From Spirometra erinaceieuropaei (lineage: Eukaryota > Platyhelminthes > Cestoda > Diphyllobothriidea > Diphyllobothriidae), in NCBI GenBank assembly GCA_902702965.1, contig CACRXP010000071.1:1237904-1301903 (forward strand): a stretch of DNA of 64,000 bases, in the 5' to 3' direction. Shown in pieces: positions 43,498-53,449 of the stretch. The notes below the pieces were generated by a model, which worked only from the letters and a program-made list of their open reading frames with translations, ran no database searches and was not told where the DNA came from. Made by a program: the position numbers and the translations under genes. The stretch's first letter is position 1, and the number at the start of each line of letters is the position of its first letter.

Positions 43498-44167
43498 AAT
43501 TTCTTTTTATCGTTAGCTTGAATGAGTAAGACAGTGTGTAGACACAGAGTACTTTTAGAATACTAGACGATTTGGGGTTCCAGAAGTTCAGGCCTACAAA
43601 AATGTGTGATTTTATGTTCTAGAAAGCAGTATTAGCGTCTAAAGGTGATATTTTCCTTCAACGTATCCATATTTTCCTGGCTTGTAGGAACATGCCATGA
43701 GTAACTGCACCCAGTAAAATACATTTTGTACAATCCAAATTCAGCCAATACGATATTTTAAAACAGAACGACCAGAACATTAGTGAGCTGAATGATTTGC
43801 CAGAATCTTAATGCTCATTCTGTTGTGTATTTCTAAGTACAAAACAGAGCCTAGGAATAGGCGCAGATAATTGAAATGGTTCCAGTTTAAAGAGAAAAGT
43901 AGGTTTTCTCGCCTGGACAAAAAAATGTTTTTTTTTATTTTTTAAGGAAGTGAAATGCTCAGCCAAACGTTCTATTTTTCTCAATAGAATTCGTCAGCAA
44001 AATGCCTTATTAGATGCGGTTTAAGGGGATATTGTTTACAAGTTTTTCCGCTGATTAAGAACATGTCCATCGCAGACTTTCGTTCTGGGTGTCTGTTTTT
44101 TTCAGGAATGAAGTTCATGTTTGGATGAATCTACATCTATGATGCAAACGCAAATTAACATCTGCAT

Positions 44168-44745
44168 AAAAAGAACGCCGAACTGTGCTCTGCTTCGGCA
44201 AGGGCTCTCAAAAGATATCTCATCCAGGGCGTTTCCTTAAGCGCATCGGATAAAACATACATCTTTGGACAGTCAATTTGGAACATTGGAACTCAACGGA
44301 CTCCATCACAACCACCATCGCCACCAAAATCCATAAACTAATTTTTCGGAAAAGAAATTTTTCGTGATACACAAAAGATGGTGCACTTTCAATTGCGCCT
44401 GCCAATTCTATTCCAACTTCTTTATCCTTATCTGGTCTGTCGACATGTGACCCTTTAAAAATTCTTATTGCAGTGATAACATTGTCACCGAAATTAAGTC
44501 CATCTCAAACGACGCAAAAACGGATAAAATTACAGAAAATTCTTGTGGAACCACTATCAATCCCTACTTAGGGCGTAGATGGTTGACTAACCGCCAAACC
44601 GGATACTACAGTAGTTCTAGGGGAATATTTGTGTACAAACGGCAAAGCATTGCAACCACCACGGTTACTATGCCAGTCGGTAAGCTGGTACAACCAGTCC
44701 GGTCCTGAAAACTGACACCACTTCGGTGGCCCATCTCGTAGAGTG
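44168..44745. repeat. Unclassified repeat within copy B
   Basis: No gene. CTGTGCTCTGCTTCGGCAAG resembles 36168-36190, and GGAACCACTATCAATC with the following block resembles 52952-53000, so parts of this stretch are dispersed repeats. Confidence 0.4.
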
Positions 44746-44746
44746 T

Positions 44747-44830
44747 TGACCGGAATTCTGAAATTCGTTTTGGGGAAGAAAGGATTACTTAAATGAAGTT
44801 GTAATGATGATTATCGTGCTTCAAATATTG
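44747..44830 (+). mobile_element. Left-arm fragment of inverted-repeat element
   Basis: GTTGACCGGAATTCTGAAATTC, AAAGGATTACTTAAATGAAG and TTGTAATGATGATTATCG match the subfamily-1 left arm. Interrupted at 44830; the interior of the same element probably resumes at 45150. Confidence 0.6.
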
Positions 44831-44849
44831 TGTGCATCTACTATGCCAC

Positions 44850-45060
44850 GCTTCATTAGACCATGACTCTTGCAGCCTGGTGTGCGTTGACAGTTCAGTT
44901 TTCTTGACTAGGTCTTGACACCGAGCTCAGACGGGACAGGAGGAGGGAGTGCGTTAGATGCTGTACAAGTCCGCCATCACCATAAACTAAGTCACGCACA
45001 AGCCACCGTGCCTGATCTCACCTTGCTGTGAAGCACATGGTGTACATAGTCGAAGACGAC
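44850..45060. repeat. Dispersed repeat (R5), copy 1
   Basis: Collinear with 47105-47290: AAGTCCGCCATCA, AAGTCACGCACAAGCC and CACCTTGCTGTGAAG recur there as AAGTCTGCCATCA, AGCTCACGCACAGCCC and CACTTTGCTGTGAAG. It appears to be inserted in the inverted-repeat element. Confidence 0.6.
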
Positions 45061-45149
45061 GGTGGAAATGACACCGTGCAACATAATCCGACTTTATTCC
45101 AATCACACCCGGATCCGGCCTTTGAAGGCTTTTCTTTCTAGCCGCTGGC

Positions 45150-45545
45150 AAATGTCACACCCTGCAAAACATGACTGCTTAATCATTATGAGTGTTTCCA
45201 TTGATTTTCAAAGCCCTTATCAATTCAAATGTGTTTCATGGAGAGTACGATTAAAAATATCCTGTCTTAAATGAATTCTGGTAGAAGACCAAGTCTCCTT
45301 TGAAATTATTACTCAAGATAAAAATATCTTTAGGGTTTAACAAACACCTTACAATTATCGCATAATCATGGGCCCGATCTGCCGCTGCCTTGTGTTTGGT
45401 ATTTGGAGTCTATAATCTGTATACTTTCTATGTATGGAAAATCATTCACTTTTATATGACATGAAAAATGCACCGTAACGGGATCGCAATGTTTTGGAAT
45501 GAGTGTGGACTATGTTTTACATCTCATGACGAACGTTAATTAGCT
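45150..45545 (+). mobile_element. Inverted-repeat element interior in copy B
   Basis: Near-identical to 38935-39335 of copy A. Left-arm blocks are followed by core blocks; the right arm is lost. Confidence 0.6.
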
Positions 45546-45549
45546 AGCC

Positions 45550-45806
45550 AATGCGATGAGGAGGAAAGACGCTAACTCTCAGGTGACGACTCGTTCTACG
45601 GAACCCGGCCATATTTCCAAGTTTCAATAAGCCGAAATGCTCGCAAGATCTGACAACCGCGTGAGTCGCGAGCTGCTCAAAGCATGGTTCTCAGGCCCGA
45701 AATCCATCAACAAGCGTAATGACCTCCCGGTACCGTGTTCAGTGCTGAGACATTCCCTGAACAGGGGAACCAATCACGTATGGAGGGTGCGGGCTAGCAA
45801 CAGTCT
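45550..45806 (+). pseudogene. PLE GIY-YIG C-terminal relic, copy B, first part
   Basis: The equivalent of 39342-39600 in copy A. The reading is broken by stops in the same places and is interrupted at 45806 by a younger PLE insertion; the remainder resumes at 46262. Confidence 0.7.
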
Positions 45807-46132
45807 TCGTAACTGATAAAAGCGAACAGGCGAGTCCCAGGTAGCAGTTCAGAAGATGAAGATGCGATCACTGGTACCCTATTTCGTATTGCGATTTTCC
45901 CTGTGCAGGAGAATCAGTCACGTGGGGAGGGCGCGGGTGAGCAATTATCACGGCGACAGTGGCCAGTTTGCCGAGCAATCGTCACACCAGCATCCAGCAC
46001 GGATGACGAAATCGCGGCCATTAACGACTCGGACTCGGACCGCCAAGCCACCGCCGCATCAATTACAACCCCAGCGGCGATTGCGAGAACTGTTAATTGC
46101 AGTGCGCATACGGTCCCACGGCAGCCACGTGC

Positions 46133-46140
46133 TATAAATA
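46133..46140 (+). promoter_or_regulatory. TATAAATA box upstream of PLE hammerhead
   Basis: TATAAATA then CTGCACTC, exactly 50 nt before the hammerhead core at 46183. Confidence 0.6.
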
Positions 46141-46178
46141 CTGCACTCCTGGTGTCACCTTCACTTCTATCTGCGAAT

Positions 46179-46221
46179 GTCTCTGATGGTGGATTCGAGT
46201 GAGAATCCGAAACGTCAGGCA
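46179..46221 (+). ncRNA. PLE hammerhead with A9-to-G core change
   Basis: The core reads CTGATGG (46183-46189); stem II is a perfect GGATTC / GAATCC with loop GAGTGA; GAAACGTC is at 46209-46216. Stem I TGTCT / AGGCA gives five pairs including one wobble. The last core base is altered, so activity is doubtful. Confidence 0.7.
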
Positions 46222-46261
46222 AATAAACTTCTTGTTCCAGTGATCGCATCTTCATCTTCTG

Positions 46262-46440
46262 AGTCTCTGTAACAGCGGGCCGAATGGCTGAGCAATCATT
46301 ACGCCAACAGCTAACACGAATGATGGAGTTGCCGCCATTAATGACTCGGACCGAACTGAAGAGCCATCATCGCTCCGATTACGACCCCCAGCGGTGATCG
46401 CGAGAACTGTTAACTATAGTACCCATGTGGCCTCACGGCA
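46262..46440 (+). pseudogene. PLE relic, copy B, second part
   Basis: Resumes the reading of 45550-45806 after the inserted PLE (GTAACAGCGGGCCGAATGG is also at 39596-39615 in copy A) and runs to the terminal repeat. Non-functional. Confidence 0.65.
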
Positions 46441-46449
46441 GCTACGTAC

Positions 46450-46457
46450 TATAAATA
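46450..46457 (+). promoter_or_regulatory. TATAAATA box upstream of PLE hammerhead
   Basis: TATAAATA then CTGCAGTC, exactly 50 nt before the intact core at 46500. Confidence 0.65.
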
Positions 46458-46495
46458 CTGCAGTCATTCTGCTTCCACTACTTTTATCTGCAACT

Positions 46496-46538
46496 GTCCC
46501 TGATGATGGATTCGAGTGAGAATCCGAAACGTCAGGCC
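46496..46538 (+). ncRNA. Minimal PLE hammerhead, intact core
   Basis: CTGATGA (46500-46506), a perfect six-pair stem II GGATTC / GAATCC with loop GAGTGA, and GAAACGTC (46526-46533). Stem III can form only AC/GT without a loop. Stem I is GTC / GGC with a C-A mismatch next to the core. Conserved core bases are all present. Confidence 0.75.
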
Positions 46539-46783
46539 ACTAAACGCTTTCTTCCAGCGATCGCATCTTCTTCTTCTGAACTGCTTCTTGGAACTCGCCT
46601 GCTTGCTTTTGTTGGCGGACAGGATTTTGCTTGATTTCGGTGGTAGACCGTTGCGAGCAAAATGTGCGGCATTTAAGACGTCCGAAAATTATCATATCAC
46701 TTTCTGTCATCAAGTTCCATAAAGTAGGTCACGTACTTTACTGCACGTAATCGGAATAACCTGTTATGACAACCAGTCCATTC

Positions 46784-47100
46784 ATTAATTATCAATGATG
46801 TCTTAAAACCTAGTGAACATGAATTTGCTCAAATTACAGGACTGCAAGGCGCGGTACGAAACGAGAATAGGTACTTTAAAATGATAGGCGGTCTTGCGCT
46901 AGATCCCAGGACGGCATCTACTCCCCAGGTCTAACTCTAACCCCAAACTTAACACCAACTCTGGCTATAACACCTACCCTAACCCTTATCTTCCCTAGGG
47001 TTTGGAAAAAAGCTAGCTGTTTATCGCAGGGCACTTATTCCCCTGTCCGATTTAAGGTCCCACATTGGCAAGCTTTCTGTGACTTAATGTATGCAGGCTA
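46784..47100. repeat. Degenerate telomere-like tract and flanks
   Basis: 46930-46992 is rich in CTAACCC-like words (CTAACTCTAACCCC, CTACCCTAACCC), the opposite strand sense of the tracts at 35.1 and 35.6 kb. No gene. Confidence 0.45.
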
Positions 47101-47104
47101 TTTT

Positions 47105-47290
47105 GACACGTCATCCACTGCTCCCGGTCCTATTGACGCTGCCTTGGGCGAGAGAGGGAAAGACGCAGTAGATGTAGCGCAAGTCTGCCATCATTGTTAA
47201 CAAGCTCACGCACAGCCCAGCGTTCCTGCGCCCACTTTGCTGTGAAGAGCACGATGAGCGACGTTGGTAACTTTAGTCGAACTATCATTT
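47105..47290. repeat. Dispersed repeat (R5), copy 2
   Basis: Collinear with 44850-45060; see that entry for the shared blocks. The 62-codon minus frame here is incidental. Confidence 0.6.
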
Positions 47291-47489
47291 TCAATTGTAA
47301 GAGTGTTCTTGAAAGCACTTGCCGAGTAAACCGTGCCTTAACATTGGGCGTTGCGTGTCGTATTTGTTAATCAAACCCCCATTATCAAGTCAAACAGGCT
47401 TTCGGTAGGTAGACCTATGATTGGTATGTTACTGTTTGGGTAAAAAAGGCCTCTCCCAGGTTTTCTGTCAAAGGAACCAGCTTCTGCTG

Positions 47490-47600
47490 AAATTTGCTTT
47501 TAAACGGTACATGACAGCTCGACCGTCGTTCCCGAGGACGTCTACCGTGTGCCCCAAACCAGAGAAGGTGCAGAAACGAGGAAATTAGTTTATTGTGGCA
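47490..47600. repeat. Dispersed repeat shared with 34.9 kb
   Basis: GACAGCTCGACCGTCGTTC and CCCCAAACCAGAGAAGG match 34920-34975. Both copies lie near telomere-like tracts, so these pieces may belong to one larger element. Confidence 0.5.
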
Positions 47601-47899
47601 ACGGACTTTCGCTGCACCTACTTCACTCCATCATCCCCCACCCATCTGAGCCCTAACATAAAAACAGTGTCAAAAAGACTGGAGATAGAGTCGGCTCAGT
47701 GGATGACAGGGCAAAGCAGTCCGACTGCGCGTATCACACACTGCTGGCCGACGCGCGATGGACTCGGATTTCATAAGACGAGATAGTGGATCGGATCGGG
47801 TCCCAACTAAGTGAAAATGCCGTAGAGGCTACATTAAAAAGGGAACAATTGTAGCCCGACTCTCCACTCTGAGAGGAAGACTCGTCAGTTGACAGTCCT
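47601..47899. other. No recognised gene; probable repeat flank
   Basis: GC-balanced sequence between two repeats. The 63-codon plus frame at 47595-47786 has no motif. Confidence 0.4.
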
Positions 47900-48308
47900 T
47901 CAAGCCACGGTTTTGGTACACTGTGACAGTTTAAGAGCGTGTAAAATTCCTGTGCTGGGTGGATTATGTGCTGAGAGAGTCAACCTCATTCTTTCTTCCG
48001 TCTCCTATGCCCTAGGCATTTGGCTGAAGCGGCCTCCCTAGAGATGCTGATATCACGCGAAGTGGCCGACGGAGCTAAGCAGCCGTCGCGATCTCACGAG
48101 GGGGGGAGCCTGTTCGAATCTCATGTGTCTTAGTGTCACACGGAGAAGGAGCCGAATATCCTGCACCCCACTTAAGCAATAGGTGTTGATTACGTGCCTG
48201 TAGTGGATGACTTGCGATGGATTGGTGTGTGGTGTATGTGCTAGTTAGGAAAAGTATGTTAATACGGCTTAACCGGCGGTGTTTCGCTGAGGTTTTCATA
48301 AATGCACA
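47900..48308 (-). pseudogene. 3' end of C2H2-finger retroelement, beyond the inserted element
   Basis: On the minus strand the reading continues from the last finger of the 49307-50163 relic once the inserted element and one TA are passed over: H-M-C-I-Y-E-N-L follows. A low-complexity C-terminal region and untranslated sequence come next. The Arg and final His expected in HMRIHE are replaced by Cys and Tyr. The frame at 48075-48299 is another phase of the same decayed sequence. Confidence 0.55.
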
Positions 48309-48310
48309 TG

Positions 48311-49304
48311 CAGTGCGTGACCTATCTCATGAAATGTTGGCTGAAATTCTGAAATGTGTTTTCGATTAGGAAGGATTACTTGGTGGCGGTTGTAATACTG
48401 ATTATCATAAGGCATACTCTTATAACATTTTGGACTCGGCAGGGTGTCAGCTTTAAAATGCACTTCTTTTCGATCTCCTGTAGAAAGCGTGCTTGGGAAA
48501 AAATGACTACTTATGTAGCATGCATTTTTCCCATTGATTTTCGATGGTCTTGGAAATTCAAATATATTTTATAGAGACCACAAACAAAAATATGCTTTCT
48601 TTTAGTCAATCAATAGAGAATCACGTCTTCTTTATATTTTATACTTAAGGAAGGAGTATAATTAGGTTTTAAAAAGCTTTTCTAATTGCCGAAAAATTTG
48701 GATCCTGATCATTCGTTGAATTAGCGCTTAGTAATTACATTCTACAAGGCGCATGCGTTCCGCGTAAAGAAAATCCCATATTTTTCTATGTCATTAAAGA
48801 GGTATCATACAGGGCCTATAAAATTTTGCAATGGATGAGGACCATTTTGTACATTTCATGAGGAGCAGTGGTAAACGGCCAGGTACGATGCTATGTGAAC
48901 GGACATATCGCGGTCTTAAAAGGTCTCATAAGTAGAAACTTTTTAAAACCTAATTATACTCCTTCCTTAAGTATATAATATAAAGAAGACGTGATTCTCT
49001 ATTGATTGACTAAAAGAAAGCATATTTTTGTTTGCGGTTTCTATAAAATGTATTTGAATTTCCAAGACCATCGAAAATCAATGGGAAAAATGAATGCTAC
49101 ATAAGTAGTCATTTTTTCCCAAGCACGCTTTCTACAGGAGATCGAAAAGAAGTGCATTTTAAAGCTGACACCCTGACGAGTCTAAAATGTTATAAGAGTA
49201 TGCCTTATGATAATCAGTATTACAACCGCCACCAAGTAATCCTTCCTAATCGAAAACACATTTCAGAATTTCAGCCAACATTTCATGAGATAGGTCACGC
49301 ACTG
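48311..49304. mobile_element. Full-length ~990-bp inverted-repeat element (subfamily 1)
   Basis: Starts CAGTGCGTGACCTATCTCAT and ends with the exact reverse complement. The arms are about 375 bp each and nearly identical (a handful of differences), separated by a ~240-bp core. It is flanked by TG on the left and TA on the right; the left probably mutated from TA. Both arms share features found in no other copy here (GACCTATCTC, TTGGTGGCGG, ATAAGGCATACTC). It sits inside the last zinc finger of a retroelement, which fixes its boundaries. No transposase is encoded. Confidence 0.9.
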
Positions 49305-49306
49305 TA

Positions 49307-50163
49307 TGATCGAATAGACCCATGTGACAACTGAATACACATCGGCAGTGCGAGCAGATGGAGCGAGAGCGGCGGGTGTATGTTGGCGCTTCAGGCGTTA
49401 GTACGCCGATCTCGATGCGATGGAGTCGCAAGTGACCGAACAGGCCGACGCTGGATGGGAAGGTGCGATCTCAATGAGGATAGGTTGGAATCGAGTTCGC
49501 ATAACTGGTATTGGGGACGGGATAGTAAGTGTGAGCCTGTCCTGGTGTCGGTAGTGTCCTAATCAGTAGTGGGAGTGGGAGAAGCGGTAGATGTTGCCAT
49601 TACTACGAGGGTTCTTGGTGTAATGATGGAGATGGTGGTATTCGGCGACTTCGGCGACATCGGGCATCAGAAGTGCCTGTGATGGTGGTGGTTGACGTCA
49701 GGGATGTCGATGTGGGTCGTGCGGGGGTGGCAATGAGGCTTTTGGGGAGGCAGCAGGTTTAGTTATCGGTTTATTTTTGCACTGGGTCTAATCGATATGT
49801 GCGCGGAGTGTACGATGACAGTGTGAGCGTGTTAGACGGCCTTGGAAATCGATGTTGTGGACCGGGGGTGTCTGTGACCAGCGTGTCGCTCTTTTGAGTC
49901 TGGAAGTGGTGATCGGCTTGGCTACTTAAACTGTTGCCCCAGTCTTCCCCGCACCTCTCCAGGCCTACCGGTGTTGGGCGAGGTACCCCCCGTCCCAGAT
50001 TTCCATGCTGATTCGTAGATTCTTGGGAGGAAATGTTCAGTGTCCTTGCGGCGAAGTTCCTGTTTTCCGTGTCGGCGAACACCTTTTGCAACATCGTCGT
50101 AGAATATTCGCTTAAATAGGCGCTCAATGTCGCGGGAAAAACTGACAAATTTCCTTTGTGCAT
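49307..50163 (-). pseudogene. Retroelement relic with C2H2 zinc fingers
   Basis: Minus strand. 50163-49771 is an open 130-codon Ser/Thr/Pro-rich stretch; stops follow. Nearer the element two fingers are readable: DRTFPSSVGLFGHLRLHR, whose second Cys codon has become a TGA stop, and CSHCRCVFSCHMGLFDH, with CxxC and the first His, cut by the inserted element just after that His. The linker APTYTRR lies between them. The layout resembles the finger-bearing region of tapeworm retroelements often annotated as reverse transcriptase/C2H2 proteins. No RT motif is present. Nucleic-acid binding is the expected role in an intact copy. Confidence 0.65.
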
Positions 50164-50199
50164 GAATTTATGGACATTCCTTTGGTCGGCAAACGAAAA

Positions 50200-53160
50200 A
50201 GCCTAATTTTTAGACAATAAAAAGTTTTTTTCCTCTCTACCTAATTTACGGCCTATTCGGTCCTTCCCTAATGCGTTTCATTGGGACCATTAACATAAAA
50301 TATAACGCGAGTTTTATTTTGCATTTAGAGTCCATATCATTTGGCGATGAAGTATCCGACAGCTACAATGATAAACCAATGAAAGCATCGTTCACTTTCG
50401 CTTCTGCACAGATAGCAGTCGTTATTTTAAGGTAACGTTTAGGACAACTGTATTTGGTCGTTAATTTTCGATGTTATAATAAAAATTCTGTCGCACTTTT
50501 TACGTAACTTAAGTGCAAAACGGCGCATTATTAGATTTAAAAGAGCGGAAGCACTACTGCCTTCTTGAAAACGATTTGTTTTTACACTATATTTCGCCAA
50601 AGCGATACGAGAACAAGAATCGATTTTTACCGTGAAGATTGTTTTTAAGCAAGTAGGTTTACTTTAAAATGTTCCTTGATATAAGAATCAACTGAGGTCT
50701 GAAGAACGGTTATTTTTATCGTTAGATGACAGGTTTTCCGGTGATTCAATACCATGCGTCATAGAAGGGTTAATTAGGCCTCCCAGTGGGTTGATCGGCT
50801 TCGACTCATTTGACTTTCGGTAGCTGTGGCCCACCGGTTACAGGATACGTTAACCAAATGAAACGGTAGTCCTTTTTCCACTGAATCAAAACACGAAAAA
50901 TGGAACTCCTCGCAATAAAGGTGGTTTTGCATTAAATTCCAGGAAGGGTACTTGTCCCCGCGTCCTAACCCCAACCCACACCTTGACTCTAACCTTAATC
51001 TCCCTGCCATTGCTCAAAAATGAGCTTATATTCGACCAGTTTTGTAGCTTCTGTGCCTATGTGCATTCCAGCTTTGAATAGCCCTTTTGTGTATACAAAC
51101 TATCGGCAGATATCAAGCCTTCATAGACTTTAACTGAGAGCGTAGTTAACGATCAGTAAAGCTCCGCGCAGTTGGGGCGATATTTCAATACCTTCGGTTA
51201 ACGCATCCATTTTAAAGAGTTTATACGCAGAGGGAGAAGAAGTTGAGAAAATCTGATTTGCTAAAGTTCATTAGACTCCTTTAGGATCGAGTGAAATCAA
51301 ACGAGTGACCTGCTAAAACGTAAAAGAATCTGTTCATCAGCAGGATCTCAGCTTAAGTTTTATGTTTGTCTAAGAATTCACTGTTACCCAACGGCAGTCG
51401 TAAAGAAGCAGGTCTTCAACTACTGCTTATTATAAAACCGTGGACACTGAAGAGTCTAAGTCTCTGAAATCGGCATTTTTCCAAATCTTTATATGCTCAA
51501 AAGCAAACGCAGTAGATCTGGGTAACAATATTCAATTATGGAGAAACGTTAAAAGGTGGGCAGATACCTCATTGGACAAATAATTATGTGAACCTTTATT
51601 CCCTCAGGGTCAAAAGCTAAGGAAGACACAATTTCCTACAAAGTTACTACAGGAAATGAAGCCGAGGCGCCTTATTGTTACGAACTAGTGGCAAAATTTA
51701 GAACGACATACCAAATGAAAACTCTGCGCATTACTAGAGGGCTAATTGTACCTCGCATAGGACGGAGGTAGGTGAGCGGACGGATGATAGGCTGGAAGTT
51801 AATGTTCCTCCGTGTTTCTGTAGTTAGCTTAGAGTATGTTTCATTTTAATCAACACACAAATCTAGTATGGGCATAATTTCAGTTGAAAACCTAGCTAAT
51901 AAATGCAATGAGTACTCTGAGCTCTTTGGCGCCTGCTTCAAAGGCAGAAACCTTGGCAGGAAATGACGCAAGATGCACAGCGTTTAACGGAAATCAGGAC
52001 TTGAAATTGCATTGCCTATTGCACTGACAGCGTTTCCTTTTTGTGGGTTGACTAGCAGGCAACCTAGTGAAGACAATTTCAACTGATTTTGTGAATATAC
52101 AACAGAGGGAAAATCCTAAAATGACCGTGCCGACAGTTCTACGGTGCATCATTGACTAGAGTGACAAGTATCATCGTGCTCTTGCACACAAATCCTACCC
52201 ACATATCATTAAAGATCATTCAAACCCGCTCTAGTTATTCACCATTGACTCTGGCGTTTAGATTGGACCAGTTGATGGGAATATTCGAGCCAGATATAGC
52301 CCTCGCTGATTTTTTCTGCAGAGAGCGATATAATGTCTGAAATTTGTATAACTTCATGGAAAAATCTTCTAAAACCGACCCGAATGTGCCATCAGAAATC
52401 ACAAATAATATTAAAGAACCTTTGAGTAAATAGAAGCGCAAAAACATTCAGTGTGGTACCATATAGATCAGAAACAAACAATTTTAAAATGACGCGAAAT
52501 GCCAAAAATTCAAACGTTCGTAAGCTTGCAGAAGTGCATAAAGTCTGTTTAAACATCACGACATAGCAGCATTTAAAAAGCGTTTTATATAGTCCTGAGC
52601 TAAAAAGATGCTGGAAACTAGTCATCTGCCCACTGTTTGATTATGTATTCCAGAATGGTGTTACGAGAATTTGATGCAGATTTTTTGATTGCATTGAACG
52701 AGATAGTGATTGACGGAAGGAAAATGAGTTCGCTCGGTTTTGCGGATAGCAAACTTACCATTGCTTTACAGCCCATGAACGTAAAGGGCCCAGAATTTTT
52801 CGAAAATAAATTTTCCCTTTGCTGAAAGCTGTCTGAATACTAACATCCTGCCTTGCTCGACTTTCGTCGCCTAGAAATCCGTATTACTGTCTTCTGCTAT
52901 TATTAATGTCCTCCGGAAGGAAAGTTCGGATAAATGTACGATTGCCATGTAGAACCATTATCAATGCGAGGTATCGCCTGACTAAACGGTAACGGCAGTT
53001 TCCGTCGAAATTTGCAGATGTTTTCTATTTTAACATCACGCTGAAACTGTTTCCACGTAAAAAAACAGACCTTATCCAGAGAACGTTAGACTATTAAACG
53101 GAAGCGAATATGCGAGTCCCCGGTTCTTGTTGCAAACTCCCGATCACTGGCACAGCACTT
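50200..53160. other. No recognisable gene
   Basis: About 3 kb. 50963-51004 is another short CTAACC-like tract preceded by ATTAAATTCCAGG, a block also present at 58670-58682. 52952-53000 resembles 44555-44605. Frames of 60-78 codons overlap on both strands and have no motif. Confidence 0.4.
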
Positions 53161-53170
53161 GTGTAAGTCT

Positions 53171-53207
53171 TAGCCTTCGGTCTCGTACGAGAAGTCATCA
53201 TCAGAGA
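53171..53207 (-). ncRNA. Hammerhead-like motif, left arm
   Basis: On the minus strand: CTGATGA (53204-53198), TGACTTCTCGTACGAGACC as a stem-loop, then GAAGGCTAAG. The last A of GAAA is G here, so the core is imperfect. Confidence 0.5.
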
Positions 53208-53407
53208 CTATGAGAGTGCGGCGTCAAATAAGCAGTTTTGCAGTCCAAACAAAGAAGGGGGATAGGAGTGGGGGGGTGACGTTTGCGATAGGCCTGATTC
53301 CACGCCGTCTCACGGCGGCGTCACTGCAGTCGCCCTTGGCTGGGAGGTGGGTCTCGCCTACTGGCCGCGAAAAAGGAGCGCGCGTGTACATCAACTGCTC
53401 ATTTGAC

Positions 53408-53449
53408 GCCTCTGATGATGACCTCTCGTTCGAGACCGAAAGCTCGGAC
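53408..53449 (+). ncRNA. Hammerhead-like motif, right arm
   Basis: CTGATGA (53412-53418), a stem-loop around TCTCGTTCGAGA, then GAAAGCTC (53438-53445). Stem III would be AG/CT with no loop, the same minimal form as the PLE ribozymes. The base pairs of stem II nearest the core are not complementary, so folding is uncertain. Confidence 0.55.

Larger units (their letters stand above)
45807..46261 (+). mobile_element. Short PLE insertion with inverted 3' tail at its 5' end
   Basis: Forward part 45875-46261 ends with a PLE terminal repeat: a hammerhead and then the usual tail. The left ~66 bp (45807-45874) are the reverse complement of that tail plus ~40 bp that normally follow it. As a result bases 45850-45874 and 46237-46261 form a perfect 25-bp inverted repeat. 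AGTCT stands at both outer edges (45802-45806 and 46262-46266), a likely target-site duplication. Copy A lacks the insertion. Inverted 5' pieces are typical of Penelope insertions. Confidence 0.75.
43152..46783 (+). repeat. Duplicated segment, copy B
   Basis: Homologous to copy A (37791-40113) but with 966 bp where A has Ns and an additional PLE insertion at 45807-46261. Divergence of a few percent makes it an old duplication, or possibly allelic copies wrongly joined in assembly. Confidence 0.85.

Noticed and set aside
48080..48125. Apparent tRNA B-box (GTTCGAATCTC) with a tRNA-like context
   Set aside because: It lies in the continuation of the retroelement 3' region on the opposite strand and does not fold as a tRNA.
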